Below are positions 1-10,188 of a stretch of DNA of 64,000 nucleotides, piece by piece; positions within the stretch are counted from its first letter, which is position 1; each line of letters opens with the position of its first letter. Source of the stretch: Mesostigma viride. Its lineage: Eukaryota; Streptophyta; Mesostigmatophyceae; Mesostigmatales; Mesostigmataceae. Location: assembly GCA_009746045.1 (NCBI GenBank), contig RPFO01001928.1, forward strand, positions 1 through 64,000, given 5' to 3'. The position numbers and the translations under genes were made by a program. Under the pieces are notes generated by a model. That model saw only the letters and a list, made by a program, of their open reading frames with translations, did no database searches and had not been told where the DNA came from.

Positions 1-257
1 GCGCAGGGTGGGGCGACTGCATGGGTGGCTTGAGTGCGCACAAGTGCAAGAGATGGAGACATGGGATATGCCAATGCCATATCATGTGAGCATACGTGGA
101 TGCCAGGTGACATGTGCCAGCGTTGGGGTCACTGCACCTTGATATGCTCGCTCGGCATATTCTCGACATGTATTATACGTAGGTATATTCATGCATGGTG
201 CGTGTTGGTAGCATTCAAATGGCTGTGTTATTAAGTGATGTGGCATGTATTGTTCAC

Positions 258-1101
258 TGTTACGGCCCAGACCTTTGTATGGGCGTAACAATGCCTTCAA
301 TAAATAAGTCGAAAGTCATTTGTTATTCGTTTGGGACTTTCGATAGCTCGCTTTCATAGTCCGCCGGACTTTAGGACTCAATTCGGGACTTTGTGTGTTT
401 ATTTGGTACTTTGTGTGTTCCGGACCAGTTATTTTAGGCCTAGCCAGAAGTAGGGGATCTTCTAGGGGCCGGACCGGCCCTAGACGTCATACAAAACCTA
501 TTGGGGCTTGACGGCAGTAATCTGGAAGATCGGCGCGCATGTCGGCGCGCCTGCACACCAACTTGCCAGCTTGGTAGCGCAGCTAGGTGAAATTGGTCTG
601 TGGACGATGAACTCTCTCTCTTTGGTTTGATGATTAATGAAACGAGTGTTGACTGACTCTTCAGACCAAGGGCACGTAATTTCCGGATTCAATTGCCTCT
701 GACATGCCGTGTTATTCTGATCAGACACTCCGCAAAGGTGAAAACCTTTGCGTTCAGTGCCGGGCCGCGGAAAACGCGGAAAACGCGATCTGCAAATGAA
801 TCCGAACCAATCGGGGGACTCTCGCACCAATTTTGCTGACTATAGGACGGACGTCTCCGGTTACCATGGGCATCGCCAATTACACCTACAGTCATGCGCA
901 AAAGTTCTCCTGCCGTGTTATATAGCTAGATTAATTAATCATGCTATAAGGCCTAGCTGAGGATAAACCGCTGCTCAGTTAGTCAATTTACTGCGATCTT
1001 TGCTTGCTATCGCGGTACGCGGATGCGCGGCTATGCCGGCTTATTAAACTGCACCTTATACTAGATTAGATCTTTCGCACCGTCCGGCTCGGGACGTAAC
1101 A
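258..1101 (+). repeat. 5' LTR with a SINE insertion
   Basis: 844 bp, TG...CA ends. It matches the 3' LTR except for about 206 extra bases (SINE 715-910 plus one copy of its 10-bp target duplication) and a few substitutions and indels, several clustered at 650-705 just before the insertion. An AATAAA-like string near 298 may serve in polyadenylation. Promoter and R-region limits cannot be seen directly. Confidence 0.95.
715..910 (-). mobile_element. tRNA-like SINE (SINE-1) inserted in the 5' LTR
   Basis: This block is absent from the 3' LTR and flanked by the 10-bp duplication TGCCGTGTTA (705-714 and 911-920). A second copy lies at 58589-58790 on the plus strand. Read on the minus strand it contains a box-A-like stretch (TATAGTCAGC...TTGGTGCGAG) and a degenerate box-B region; the other copy has a clear GTTCGATTCC box B. 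The 3' end is GTGTCTGATCAGAA. A pol III, tRNA-derived SINE is inferred from box order and spacing; the parent tRNA was not identified. Confidence 0.7.
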
Positions 1102-1813
1102 CTGGATCGGAGGTAGTTCTAGAGGTTTTCCACAGGTGCTCGCGAAGAGCCCTTGTGTTTAAGCCGCTAGGTGCATTCTTAATAGCGCAGGGCCTGCGCA
1201 GGACCGGCCCAATATTTAGTGAGATAGAAAGCCGAGTTCGACCCGCCAGCCTGGGCAGCTGGCTGTGGTGAAAGGCGGCATCGTCTAGCTGAAAGGGCGG
1301 TCATAGTGTAGGGCTTAGAAGCATCACCTGTCGACTGGGCACCGACGGGGAGCTCGGCTCTGCACCACTACAAGGAATCGGCGCCACAAGCTAGGGAGGA
1401 AAGTCGGCTGCGCAACGCCAAGGTACGTTTTGTCATGCAGTATGTGGTAGTAGCTTGCAGCCAACCGCTTTGCTCCGACTCTCTTACCTGCAACGCGTAG
1501 GATGTGCGCCCATCCTTGTTGTTTTGTTTGTGAATTTGTCGTTTCTGTGACGTATTGTGACTAGCGTCCTGGCTGCGAAAGCTGTGGGCGCTGGTAGGGT
1601 GGTTTCCGTGGCTTCGTCCTTGCGAAAAGGCGGGCAGTTATCACGGAGGCTACCCTCTTGTATGGAATTAGGGGCGCGAAGCTCCTGATTTCTGTGATAG
1701 TGATTAGATTAGAGCCAGTTGGCATCCCACCCCTGTGACAGGTCACACACTAGAGGTAAAAAGGTTCCTTTCTCTTTTCTATCTCTGTCTGCTGGCAATA
1801 GACAACGTGTGTG
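1102..1813 (+). promoter_or_regulatory. Retrotransposon leader with primer-binding-site candidate
   Basis: Untranslated leader between the 5' LTR and the first ORF. A primer-binding site is expected here; TGGATCGGAGGTAGTTC starts at 1103, one base after the LTR, and opens with the TGG that would pair with a tRNA CCA end. The tRNA was not identified. No convincing ORF is present in the rest of the leader. Confidence 0.5.
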
Positions 1814-2236
1814 ATGGCTAATAGTAATAATAGAAATAATAATAGATATAATAATGGACTTGGGGGTTGGGATAGTGATGTATCTAGGCAACTTTACTAT
1901 GCTGTGGCACATGATGGAGGCACAGGGAAAGTAGGTATTTTCTATAGCTGGGTAGACTGCAAGAACTATATAGTGGATAGGCATAGGGCTATCTTTAAGG
2001 GATTCAAGACAGCATGGGAAGCAGATAGGTTTATCCAGGAATACATGACACGTCCAGTAGGCTTGCACGTAGAGGCACCACCTCAGGAGATTAGGACTCG
2101 CCCAATGCCTAGGGGCCGTAGCTGTGCACCCAATAGTGCAACAGTAGAGAGCAGGACGGGGGACACACAGGCTGTCACAGTCACGTTCAGCCAACTCACT
2201 GTCAGCACCCCACCTAGGCAGCCACCTAGTTTCTAG
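1814..2236 (+). CDS. Small retrotransposon ORF resembling the RNase H1 hybrid-binding (viroplasmin-like) domain
   Basis: A 140-residue protein starting at ATG 1814, after an Asn-rich start of about 20 residues. Residues ~27-75 match the pattern of the N-terminal hybrid-binding domain of eukaryotic RNase H1, also found in caulimovirus viroplasmin: YYAVAH, then GIFYSW, DCKNYI, and AIFKGFKT followed by EADRFI. In that family the fold binds RNA/DNA hybrids or dsRNA. The C-terminal half is polar and unrecognised. It is a separate ORF about 160 bp upstream of gag, inside the retrotransposon, so it is presumably made from the element's RNA. A role binding reverse-transcription intermediates or RNA is inferred. 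Domain match is fairly sure, function is not. Confidence 0.75.
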   Translation: MANSNNRNNNRYNNGLGGWDSDVSRQLYYAVAHDGGTGKVGIFYSWVDCKNYIVDRHRAIFKGFKTAWEADRFIQEYMTRPVGLHVEAPPQEIRTRPMPRGRSCAPNSATVESRTGDTQAVTVTFSQLTVSTPPRQPPSF

Positions 2237-2395
2237 AGGAGTAGAGTACTAATTATAGCTTACTATATAATAGCTACATTAGCAGTATAACGTAGGGCAG
2301 TCGCTTGGTTGATTGCTTGTGGGCATGTGCATGGCATTTTCCTCCTTCTTCCTCTCTCCTTCCTTCCTTCTCTTGTGGATGTGGTACTGGTAAAC

Positions 2396-4573
2396 ATGCC
2401 GCGGGGTAAAAAGAAGGTACGCGGCACGACTAGGAGTCATTCCGAGGAGGGAGGTGCAGACTTGGATAGGCAGGGCAGCCCAGAGTACCAAGTACAGGAG
2501 GTATCACAACAGGGCTCGTCCTACCAGCAAGGCAGTCCTGTAGGTCACCCAGGTGAGCTGGCTAGTACCTCCCGTGAGCCGCGAAGGCCACGAGGAGCGG
2601 ATAGGATGGATAATAGCGAGGAATACCAGCCGCAGCGAATGCAGGCTGAGTATAACCAGCTGATGGAACGGGCAGGTGATGAGACCCGGCCCAGATCGAA
2701 TCCCACGAGTGCAGCCCAGCACCAGTCAGTGCAGCCGCAGCAACGCCCGCCCGGGCAGCCGCAGCAGCACCCAGTGCAGTCCCCACAGCAGCATTCGGAA
2801 CAGCAACAGCCGTTGTCGCAGCAGTGGCAGCAGCATCCAGTACAGCAGCAGCAGCCACCGCCGCCGCAGCAGCAACAGTGGCAGCAGCAGCCAGTACAGC
2901 AGCAGCAGCCACCGCCGCCGCCGCAGCAACAGTGGCAGCAGCCGCAGCAGCTTCCGCCGTTGCAGCAGCAGCAGCAGCCGCTAAGCCAGCCGACCGGGTC
3001 GCAGATGTATGGTCCGCTTAGTCAGAACGCGACCTATTATCACGCGCAACGTGCCCAACGATTACAACATCCCTGGGCGAGCGGTCGACGGGTTTCTTTT
3101 GGCAGTGACCTGCAGTCCAATGCGACATCGCTGTGGACCCAGGACGAGGCTAGGGTTCCACCGCCGGTATACGATGAGGCTGGGCCCGCGTCGTCCCATC
3201 CGGCGCGCAATGTCCCAGCAGCCGGACCTGCGCGGCCGAGCGTGTCGCATGGCAATAACCTCAACTTGAGTCGCATGGCACCCAGTGATCCTGGCTACGC
3301 GCATCCCTCGTCTGTCTGGCTACAACGCAGCGCGACTAGGTCAGCGCCTGCATCGGCAGATGACTCGTTGTCGATCTTTAATGTTCCGCCGTATCGCGCA
3401 GTGGGCGGACCTCGGGCCGACGCGTTTAAGGCGCCGCCCATGCCTGACTTTAAACCAGTGCCCAAGCTGCGCGCGACTATGAACCCTCGCGAGATCGACG
3501 AATGGACGCGTATGTGGGTACAGATCTACTGGGCGTGGTGCAACCACAATGGGTGGGAGCTAGCTACCGAGGTTCTTATCTCCTACGTCGTCACCAACTG
3601 CATGGATCCCTCAGTGGTCGGCATACTCAACTGTGAGAGTGTCGCGTCGCGCTTGTACCCTCGCACAGTAGAGGAGCTACTAGAGCGCATTGAGCGCAAG
3701 CTGGTGCCCCCTGACTGGAAGCTCCACGAGCGTCTGGCTTTTGCCAAGCTACGCCAAGGCACCACACCGTTCCGCGAGTTTCTGACAGAGTTTGAAGCAT
3801 TCTCGGCTCGCCTTGAGGACTTGACCTGGACCGAATATAGGTCGCGGTTCATTGAGGCGCTGAGTCCGGAGCTCCTAGATGAGGTGCTAAAGCGCTTTGC
3901 TGAGATACCGTGGGAGCAGTGGGATGTGATCGAGATCCAGCAGTACCTTCTAAAGGTGTCAGATGTGCTCGCACGCCGCCGCGCAGCGGTCACCTATCGG
4001 CATGCTGGTGCTGCACCGCGTCGCGTCCACTTCACTACGGTGGACCAAGATGGGTCCTCTGAGGACATTATCGACCACGAGCAGGAGGACGGCGAGTATG
4101 AAGCGCCCCAGGTCAATGCAATCGATGCGTCCAAGGCGCGATGCTTCCGGTGCGGCGAGGTCGGTCATCTCAAGAAGGACTGCACGCGACCACCACGGGA
4201 TCGCGATCGTGGCGACGAGCAGACGTCACCCCGTTTCTCCGGGCCTGCCTTCGGTAAGCGCCCGGAACAAGCACGGCGCCCAGACCGGCCTCGCAACGCG
4301 GGCGAGCGCGCAGCCAAGTTGCAGGACGCCCGGCAGCGTCCCACGCAGCACCAGACGCCCCGCGCTACGGGTCCTTCGTTCCAGCGGGTGAACCGCGAGT
4401 TGAATGAGTTGTTCTCACAGCAACAGGACTCGGGTAATGGCGCCTCGGGGGTTATGGATGGCAAGGCGGTCGCCGGCTATGGGCATGGCGACGAGGAGGA
4501 TGAGGTAGAGGGGGAAGAGTGGACCGGGCGGTCGAACGAGGCGGTCTCCCGGCCCTCCGTTCCTCGTGCGTAG
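2396..4573 (+). CDS. gag: Gag polyprotein
   Basis: About 725 residues from ATG 2396 (MPRGKKKV); the frame is open to about 2309 but without an earlier ATG. It has a basic Ser/Arg N-terminus, then a Gln/Pro-rich stretch (~residues 125-225) encoded by CAG/CCG repeats. A retrotransposon-gag capsid-like domain (~390-550) carries WVQIYWAWCNHNGWELA, the FREFLTEFEAFSARL segment and EALSPELLDEVLKRF. One CCHC zinc knuckle follows (CFRCGEVGHLKKDC, from residue ~583), then a basic tail. It packages the RNA and forms the particle. Its 3' end overlaps the pol frame by about 70 bases. The Gln repeats are a likely site of length variation. Confidence 0.92.
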   Translation: MPRGKKKVRGTTRSHSEEGGADLDRQGSPEYQVQEVSQQGSSYQQGSPVGHPGELASTSREPRRPRGADRMDNSEEYQPQRMQAEYNQLMERAGDETRPRSNPTSAAQHQSVQPQQRPPGQPQQHPVQSPQQHSEQQQPLSQQWQQHPVQQQQPPPPQQQQWQQQPVQQQQPPPPPQQQWQQPQQLPPLQQQQQPLSQPTGSQMYGPLSQNATYYHAQRAQRLQHPWASGRRVSFGSDLQSNATSLWTQDEARVPPPVYDEAGPASSHPARNVPAAGPARPSVSHGNNLNLSRMAPSDPGYAHPSSVWLQRSATRSAPASADDSLSIFNVPPYRAVGGPRADAFKAPPMPDFKPVPKLRATMNPREIDEWTRMWVQIYWAWCNHNGWELATEVLISYVVTNCMDPSVVGILNCESVASRLYPRTVEELLERIERKLVPPDWKLHERLAFAKLRQGTTPFREFLTEFEAFSARLEDLTWTEYRSRFIEALSPELLDEVLKRFAEIPWEQWDVIEIQQYLLKVSDVLARRRAAVTYRHAGAAPRRVHFTTVDQDGSSEDIIDHEQEDGEYEAPQVNAIDASKARCFRCGEVGHLKKDCTRPPRDRDRGDEQTSPRFSGPAFGKRPEQARRPDRPRNAGERAAKLQDARQRPTQHQTPRATGPSFQRVNRELNELFSQQQDSGNGASGVMDGKAVAGYGHGDEEDEVEGEEWTGRSNEAVSRPSVPRA

Positions 4574-7500
4574 TGTCCCTGCCTACACGGATAGAGGTAG
4601 ATGTAGGACAGGTAGATAAGATAGCGCAAGTCAATAACGTCGGGCAGATAGACAGCTTAGATAAGGACACCCCGTTGGTAGCGAATACCAGCGTGGGCGC
4701 AGAATCAGTCGTTACAGTAGATAGTCGCACCCCGCTTGTAGCGAATACAAGTGCGGATGCATCCTTGGGCGAGACTTCTGCTCCAAACACGCAGCCGGCC
4801 ACGGGTAGCGCAGCGAGCTCCGACCAGCCTACGCGCGCAACTCCGGCTGGTACCCGCAACTTGCTCCTGTTTAGGGGAGGTCTGGCTGTACCGGGATCAG
4901 CATTAGACCCCTACCTCAAGGACAAGACCGTCATGGACGTGCAGTTCATGGTGGACACGGGTGCGTCTACGTCGTTCATCAACGAGGCATTGGCGCGTCG
5001 CGCAGGATACGACATCCGGCCACATGCGACAGTGGTGAATGTGACCTATTCAGATGGTCGCAAGAGCCCCTCGCCTGGTCGGGTTGATATCAAGGCTGTG
5101 ATTCAAGGCATCCCTGTGGAGCTCACAGCCACGGTCGCACCGCTGGGAGCTGCCGACATCATCATCGGCATCGACTGGCTGGACGCGCAGGATGTGGACA
5201 TTAGCATTCGGCGTCGCGTGGTGTGGTTCCCTGACGGTTCCTTTTGGAGCCCTGTCAGCGAATACCAAGTGCAGGGCCCCGACGTGCATAACATCACGCA
5301 CGAGCGGGAAGTCACCCAGCCCCGCAACGCCTCGCAGATCCTCATGAGCCTCAAGTCACTGGAGAGTAAGCTGCGTCGAGGCAAGGAGTACTACATGTAC
5401 CGTCTTGACCTCTCCAACATAGAGGTTCTCCTTAATGAGATCGGCGTGGGGTTTACACCCGAGGAGACGGAGCGTTATAACGCGGTTCTAGCGCGACGGG
5501 AGAAGCTCTTTGACGAAAGCAAGCAGGAGTTTCCCCCGCACCGCTCAGTGCTCCACCGCATCCAGGTGAAGGAGGGCTATGGTCCCACGTCCTCCCCCAT
5601 GTACCGCATGGGTCCAGTTGAGCTGGTGGAGCTGAAGAAGATCTTGATGGCGCTCTTGGAGCGGGGTCTCATCGAGCCTAGCAATAGCCCCTTCTCGGCT
5701 GGTGTGCTACTGGTCCCTAAGCCTGGGGGCAAGTGGCGGCTCGTCACGGACTACCGGAAGCTCAATGCTATCACGGTAAAGTCCAAGTACCCCCTTCCGC
5801 GCATCGACGATATCTTCAACCGCGTCCAAGGAGCCACGTGCTTTACAGTCCTAGACTGCGCGGATGGCTTCTGGCAGCTTCGCATCGCCCCGGAGGATTG
5901 TCACAAGACGGCGTTCAACACGCCCTTTGGGCATTACCAGTTTCGGGTGGCCGCGATGGGTTTGTGCAATTCCCCCGCGAGCTTCCAGATGCTCATGAAC
6001 GACATCCTCCGCCCTGTCATGGGAACCGCGCATCTTCCGCAGGTTTCCCGTGACCTCAAGGACCCCAACAGGGGCGTGAAGCCCCCGTGGTCCTACAAGC
6101 GCACATGCGCTCTCGCGTACCTGGACGACATCCTCGTGTACTCCAAGACTTTCGAGGATCACTTAGAGGACGTCGACACAGTGTTGCGCATTATGGAAGA
6201 GGAGCATCTTTCGGTCCGCAAGGCCAAGGTCCGCGCTGGACGCAGCGTGCCCTTTTTGGGTCACACCCTCTCTGCCGCTGGCGTCGCGACGGACCCCGCA
6301 AAGATTGCTTCCATCCAACAGTGGCCGACCCCGACCGACGTCAAGGGTGTGCGCAGCTTTTTGGGTATCGCGTCATACTACCGACGCTTTATCCCCCGCT
6401 TCGCGACAATAGCTGCCCCCATCAACGCCCTCCTCAAGAAGGGTGTTCCCTTTGTCTGGTCGGAACCGTGCCAGCAGGCCTTCGAGGCCCTCAAGCACAG
6501 CTTGACCACAGCACCCGTGCTCGCTATCCCGGATCCGTCAAGGCCCTTTGTGGTGGCCACGGACGCGAGCAAGGTTGCGATTGGCGGCGTCCTCCTGCAG
6601 GACCAGGGTCAGGGGTTACAGCCGGTTGAGTATATCTCCCGCACCATGATCCCCGCCGAGCGTAACTACCCGGTGCATCAGCAGGAGCTTCTTGCTGTGG
6701 TCTACTGCTGTCACACTTGGCGCCATCATCTTCTCGGGGCTCAGTTTGACGTTGCGATTAGCGAGCAGGGGGACCTTGATCCCCACCGGCTGATCATCCA
6801 CACGGACCATCGGCCCCTCACGCATCTGCTCGCCCAACCTAACTTGACGCCCCGTCAGGCGCGGTGGATGGAGTACTTGTCTCAGTTTGCCCCTTTCAAA
6901 ATTCAGTACGTGAAGGGTGCAGAGAATGTGGTCCCGGACGCCCTTTCTCGGCGGGCGGACTACGCAGATTTTTATGAGACTATGGACGTACTTCACACCA
7001 CATGTGGCTCCGCGCAGGAGCCTGGCTCGCCTTGTGGCGACCCAGGGTCGCCGCACAGTCGCTATCTGTTCCACACCGGTCGCACGACCCAGGACGACCT
7101 GTCTCCCGACTGGGAGGCCGCGCGCGAGGACGTGCGCGCCCCCGGGGAAAGGGAGGGGTCCCGGTCACGAGTGCCACTCAGCCACGTGGTACCGGCTCAG
7201 GGAATTTTTCACCTGCAGCGCATCGGGCCCCCTACCATTTTTTCGGAGTACGTGCACCAAACCCTTGAGGAGGAGGCGGACACGTACACGATCACTTCTG
7301 TCCTGGAGACGTTGATTAGTCGGTTCACTGTCACGGAGCCCGCGGCCTTAGAGGCAATCAGGTCGCACCCCAAGCAGATGGGCAAGCTCCCGTGCAAGTT
7401 CCAGGACGGGCGACTCTATGTCATGGTGAGGCCAGACTGCTGGCGCCTGTACGTCCCGGAGTTATGTCGAGCGGCTCTGCTCCATGAGCTCCATGACTCT

Positions 7501-8829
7501 CTCGCCGGTGGCCACCAAGGGATCCACCGCTTGCTGCCACGGGCCAGAAAGAACTTCTATTGGCCAGGCATGCGAGAGTACATTGAGACGTACGTGCGCG
7601 AGTGTCCATCATGTCAGATCATGAAGTCCCGCAATACGGGCTCACAGGCGGTCCCCCAGACCCTACCAGACCCGATGGGCCCTTGGGATTCCCTGATGAT
7701 GGATTTTGTTGGCCCCTTCCGGAAGACCAAGAATGGCAACAGCATGATTCTGGTTTTCCTGGACCGTTTGACGCGCATGTGTCACCTGGCACCATGTCCG
7801 GCCGAGCTCACGGCCGAGGCTTGCGCTAAGCTATACCTTCACCACGTGTTCAGGTACCACGGACTCAGCCGGCAATTCATATCGGACCGAGACAAGCTGT
7901 TCACGGCCCGCTTCTGGCAGGAGTTCTTTGAATGCCTGGGCACCAAGGTGTCGCTGGGGACAGCATATCACAGCTCGTCCTCCCACCTGGTGGAGAGGCT
8001 GAACCGCACAGTGCAAGAGACCATGCGCCACTACACCGACGCGGTGGGAAGCAACTGGGAAGAGTTCTTGGGTTTGGTGGAGTTCTCCCTGAATAACGCC
8101 CCCCAGGCAGCTCATGGCTTCACACCATTCTTCCTCAACACGGGCAGGCATCCGCTCACGCCGACTGACCTTCTCACAAGCCCAGCCTTAGCTGAAAAGT
8201 CGGTCCGGCGAGACACCCTCGAAGGGGTGGAGAGGCTGCTGGTCCAGATGCGCCAGGCCCATGACAGTGCGGTCAAGGGCTACCGGGCCGCCGCAGAGCG
8301 CTACATGGCGAGGACTGCTGGCCGCCTAGATGCGCGCACGCCGGCCATCGAGGTGGGCGACTGGGTACTGGTGGAAGGCCCCCGCCTAGGACGTTTCTCT
8401 GAGAAGGTAGAGGGTGAGCTCAAGACAAAGCTCCGTCCTATGTTCCTGGGGCCACACAAGGTTCTGGAGAAGCTCGGAGATGTGATGTTCAAGGTGGACA
8501 TCCCGAGCTCCTGGAACACTTCCTCCAACTTCCATCGAGACCAGCTCAAGTTATACCACCAGAACTCCATCCAAGGTCGGCTCAACCCGCCGGCCCCTGT
8601 CGAGTACAACCCCGAGACTGGAGAACAGGAAGACGAGGTGGCCGAGATCGTGGACCACCGGGACATCAAGCGTGGGAGAGGTAGACAGCGACAGTATCGC
8701 GTACGGTGGCGTTTTGCTCAGCATGATTACGAGGATTCGTGGCGAACCGAGAATGAGCTAGAAGGGTGTGAACGTCTGCTTCGCGAGTATAAGGCCAGCA
8801 TGCCCTCCACTAGGCTACCGCGAAGGTAG
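4504..8829 (+). CDS. pol: Pol polyprotein with C-terminal chromodomain
   Basis: The frame opens right after a TGA at 4501-4503 and lies in the -1 frame relative to gag. It lacks an early ATG, so expression probably needs frameshifting, re-initiation or another bypass. Domains, numbered from a GTG at 4519: aspartic protease (DTGAS, ~146); reverse transcriptase (~360-560, LVTDYRKLN, FTVLDCADGFWQL, and the YLDD catalytic box at ~533); RNase H (~680-800, ATDAS, HQQELLAVV, HTDHRPL); integrase zinc domain (~990-1033, HH...CPSC); integrase core with Asp in MMDFVG (~1061), Asp in ISDRDKLF and Glu in HLVERLNRT; chromodomain (~1373-1430, YRVRWR...DSWRTENEL). Chromodomains steer integration to marked chromatin. 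No internal stop is seen, so this copy may be coding-competent. Confidence 0.95.
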   Translation, partial: GRGGRVDRAVERGGLPALRSSCVVSLPTRIEVDVGQVDKIAQVNNVGQIDSLDKDTPLVANTSVGAESVVTVDSRTPLVANTSADASLGETSAPNTQPATGSAASSDQPTRATPAGTRNLLLFRGGLAVPGSALDPYLKDKTVMDVQFMVDTGASTSFINEALARRAGYDIRPHATVVNVTYSDGRKSPSPGRVDIKAVIQGIPVELTATVAPLGAADIIIGIDWLDAQDVDISIRRRVVWFPDGSFWSPVSEYQVQGPDVHNITHEREVTQPRNASQILMSLKSLESKLRRGKEYYMYRLDLSNIEVLLNEIGVGFTPEETERYNAVLARREKLFDESKQEFPPHRSVLHRIQVKEGYGPTSSPMYRMGPVELVELKKILMALLERGLIEPSNSPFSAGVLLVPKPGGKWRLVTDYRKLNAITVKSKYPLPRIDDIFNRVQGATCFTVLDCADGFWQLRIAPEDCHKTAFNTPFGHYQFRVAAMGLCNSPASFQMLMNDILRPVMGTAHLPQVSRDLKDPNRGVKPPWSYKRTCALAYLDDILVYSKTFEDHLEDVDTVLRIMEEEHLSVRKAKVRAGRSVPFLGHTLSAAGVATDPAKIASIQQWPTPTDVKGVRSFLGIASYYRRFIPRFATIAAPINALLKKGVPFVWSEPCQQAFEALKHSLTTAPVLAIPDPSRPFVVATDASKVAIGGVLLQDQGQGLQPVEYISRTMIPAERNYPVHQQELLAVVYCCHTWRHHLLGAQFDVAISEQGDLDPHRLIIHTDHRPLTHLLAQPNLTPRQARWMEYLSQFAPFKIQYVKGAENVVPDALSRRADYADFYETMDVLHTTCGSAQEPGSPCGDPGSPHSRYLFHTGRTTQDDLSPDWEAAREDVRAPGEREGSRSRVPLSHVVPAQGIFHLQRIGPPTIFSEYVHQTLEEEADTYTITSVLETLISRFTVTEPAALEAIRSHPKQMGKLPCKFQDGRLYVMVRPDCWRLYVPELCRAALLHELHDSLAGGHQGIHRLLPRARKNFYWPGMREYIETYVRECPSCQIMKSRNTGSQAVPQTLPDPMGPWDSLMMDFVGPFRKTKNGNSMILVFLDRLTRMCHLAPCPAELTAEACAKLYLHHVFRYHGLSRQFISDRDKLFTARFWQEFFECLGTKVSLGTAYHSSSSHLVERLNRTVQETMRHYTDAVGSNWEEFLGLVEFSLNNAPQAAHGFTPFFLNTGRHPLTPTDLLTSPALAEKSVRRDTLEGVERLLVQMRQAHDSAVKGYRAAAERYMARTAGRLDARTPAIEVGDWVLVEGPRLGRFSEKVEGELKTKLRPMFLGPHKVLEKLGDVMFKVDIPSSWNTSSNFHRDQLKLYHQNSIQGRLNPPAPVEYNPETGEQEDEVAEIVDHRDIKRGRGRQRQYRVRWRFAQHDYEDSWRTENELEGCERLLREYKASMPSTRLPRR

Positions 8830-9072
8830 TAGTGGTGGGGGCGCTATGACAACGGGCTTGATCACGTGTAGCCAGGATGCCGCGAAGGCACTTGTGTTAT
8901 TCACGTCGATGTGTACGCACCATCGTGGTAATTGGGTCGAAAGCATCCCCAACGCCATGTGCAAGCAGGGCCGACTCGGCGAACGGGCGGTTCTGTCACA
9001 CCTGTGGTGACACCGATCTAGCAACAGGACGGTGATGCCGTGCGAACCATTCGGACTCAGGGCACGGGCGGA

Positions 9073-10188
9073 ATGACGGTTCTTGTCGGGACGGGACCGA
9101 CCCGGCGAACGGGCGGCTCGACCGACCTGACTAAGCTCGATTCCGAGGATATCGAGCGCAACCAGAAACGCCCCAAGTGGAACCGGATGCCCAGCGAGAA
9201 GTTAGACGTCGCGCATGTACGAACGAGGTGTCGGCGGGCAGCGTCTCCGCGGATTCCCAGAGTCCGCGCCGAGAAGCTCGAACTTACTCCGAGCGGGTGG
9301 CCCGCGTGGAGACGTCCCGCGCCCATATACCAGAGAGGCGTGGCCCGATACCAGCGGTGGGCTTTATATCTCCCGCGCAGGGGTCTTTGATCGTACAGGC
9401 GGTGGCTCGACCGGCGCCATGGACGGTGGGCGCTTACGTCAGCGCGTTTCCCGGCCCACAACGAGTACGCCCCTTACGCGAGTTTCGGGGTGTTCCCGTC
9501 TACATTGAACTCCCACCACCGCCGTTCGTGGCCGTCGACAGCGCGGACTATCATCGACCGCAACCGCTGCACTTTGAGGCAGGAACTCATGCGTATGTGG
9601 AGCGAGGCTCCATGCGCGAGCTAGTCTGCTTCGACTTGCACCCAGGGAGGGCGGCCCCGCGACCCCAGGACTGCCTAGAATCGACGCCAGAGGGTTCTGG
9701 TACGCGTTACGGCCCCAAGCGGGAGCTGCCAAAATACATGGTAGATGGTAAACCTCGAAAGGTTGACTGTCCCAAGTATGCTCCGTGCGAGGGAGAGGCA
9801 TTCCTCGACTGGGTTGTGCCCAACTTTGTGAGGGCTCCGGGCTTTCGCTTCAACGCTCTCCAGGTGCGCGTCGTAGTGTTGACCATGGCGGGAGGTTTCT
9901 TTGCGGAGCATGGATGTGGGGTTATTGATTGGAACGCGGGCACAATCATGTTCACACCCGCAATACCTGGCCGCATTCATGTCGTACTGGCCCACCGGGA
10001 CGTGGGTAGACCTCGCTCAAACGCGCACCAACGTGAACGAATACCAGCTCGCATACAATGCGGATCACCTCGCTAACCCCGGGAAGATCCTCGAGGAAAT
10101 TGGTGAGCAGGGTCGCCAGGTACTCCACGAGTATCGTCAACGGAAGGCGCGGTCGGGAGGGGTGGGCCCCAGCATTGGAGGAATGTGA
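9073..10188 (+). pseudogene. Third ORF of the retrotransposon, downstream of pol (unrecognised, frame-shifted)
   Basis: Coding-like sequence fills the space between pol and the 3' LTR but in pieces: a frame from ATG 9073 to ~9390, an overlapping frame open 9177-10076 with no early ATG, and a frame 9901-10188 ending at TGA. The central part has a PPPPF stretch, several Cys, and a segment reading CGVIDWNAGTIMFTP; the last piece includes WVDLAQTRTNVNEYQLAYN. Retroelement third ORFs at this place are sometimes env-like, but I see no signal peptide or membrane span. A retropepsin-like or accessory origin cannot be judged by eye. Two frame changes suggest decay, or an intron or sequencing error. 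Confidence 0.45.

Noticed and set aside
2562-3021. Ala-rich and Ser-rich ORFs in other frames across the Gln-rich part of gag
   Set aside because: Frame shadows of CAG/CCG repeats within gag.
1811-10188. A plant pararetrovirus rather than a retrotransposon
   Set aside because: The viroplasmin-like ORF invites this, but LTRs with a target duplication, an integrase and a chromodomain show an LTR retrotransposon.
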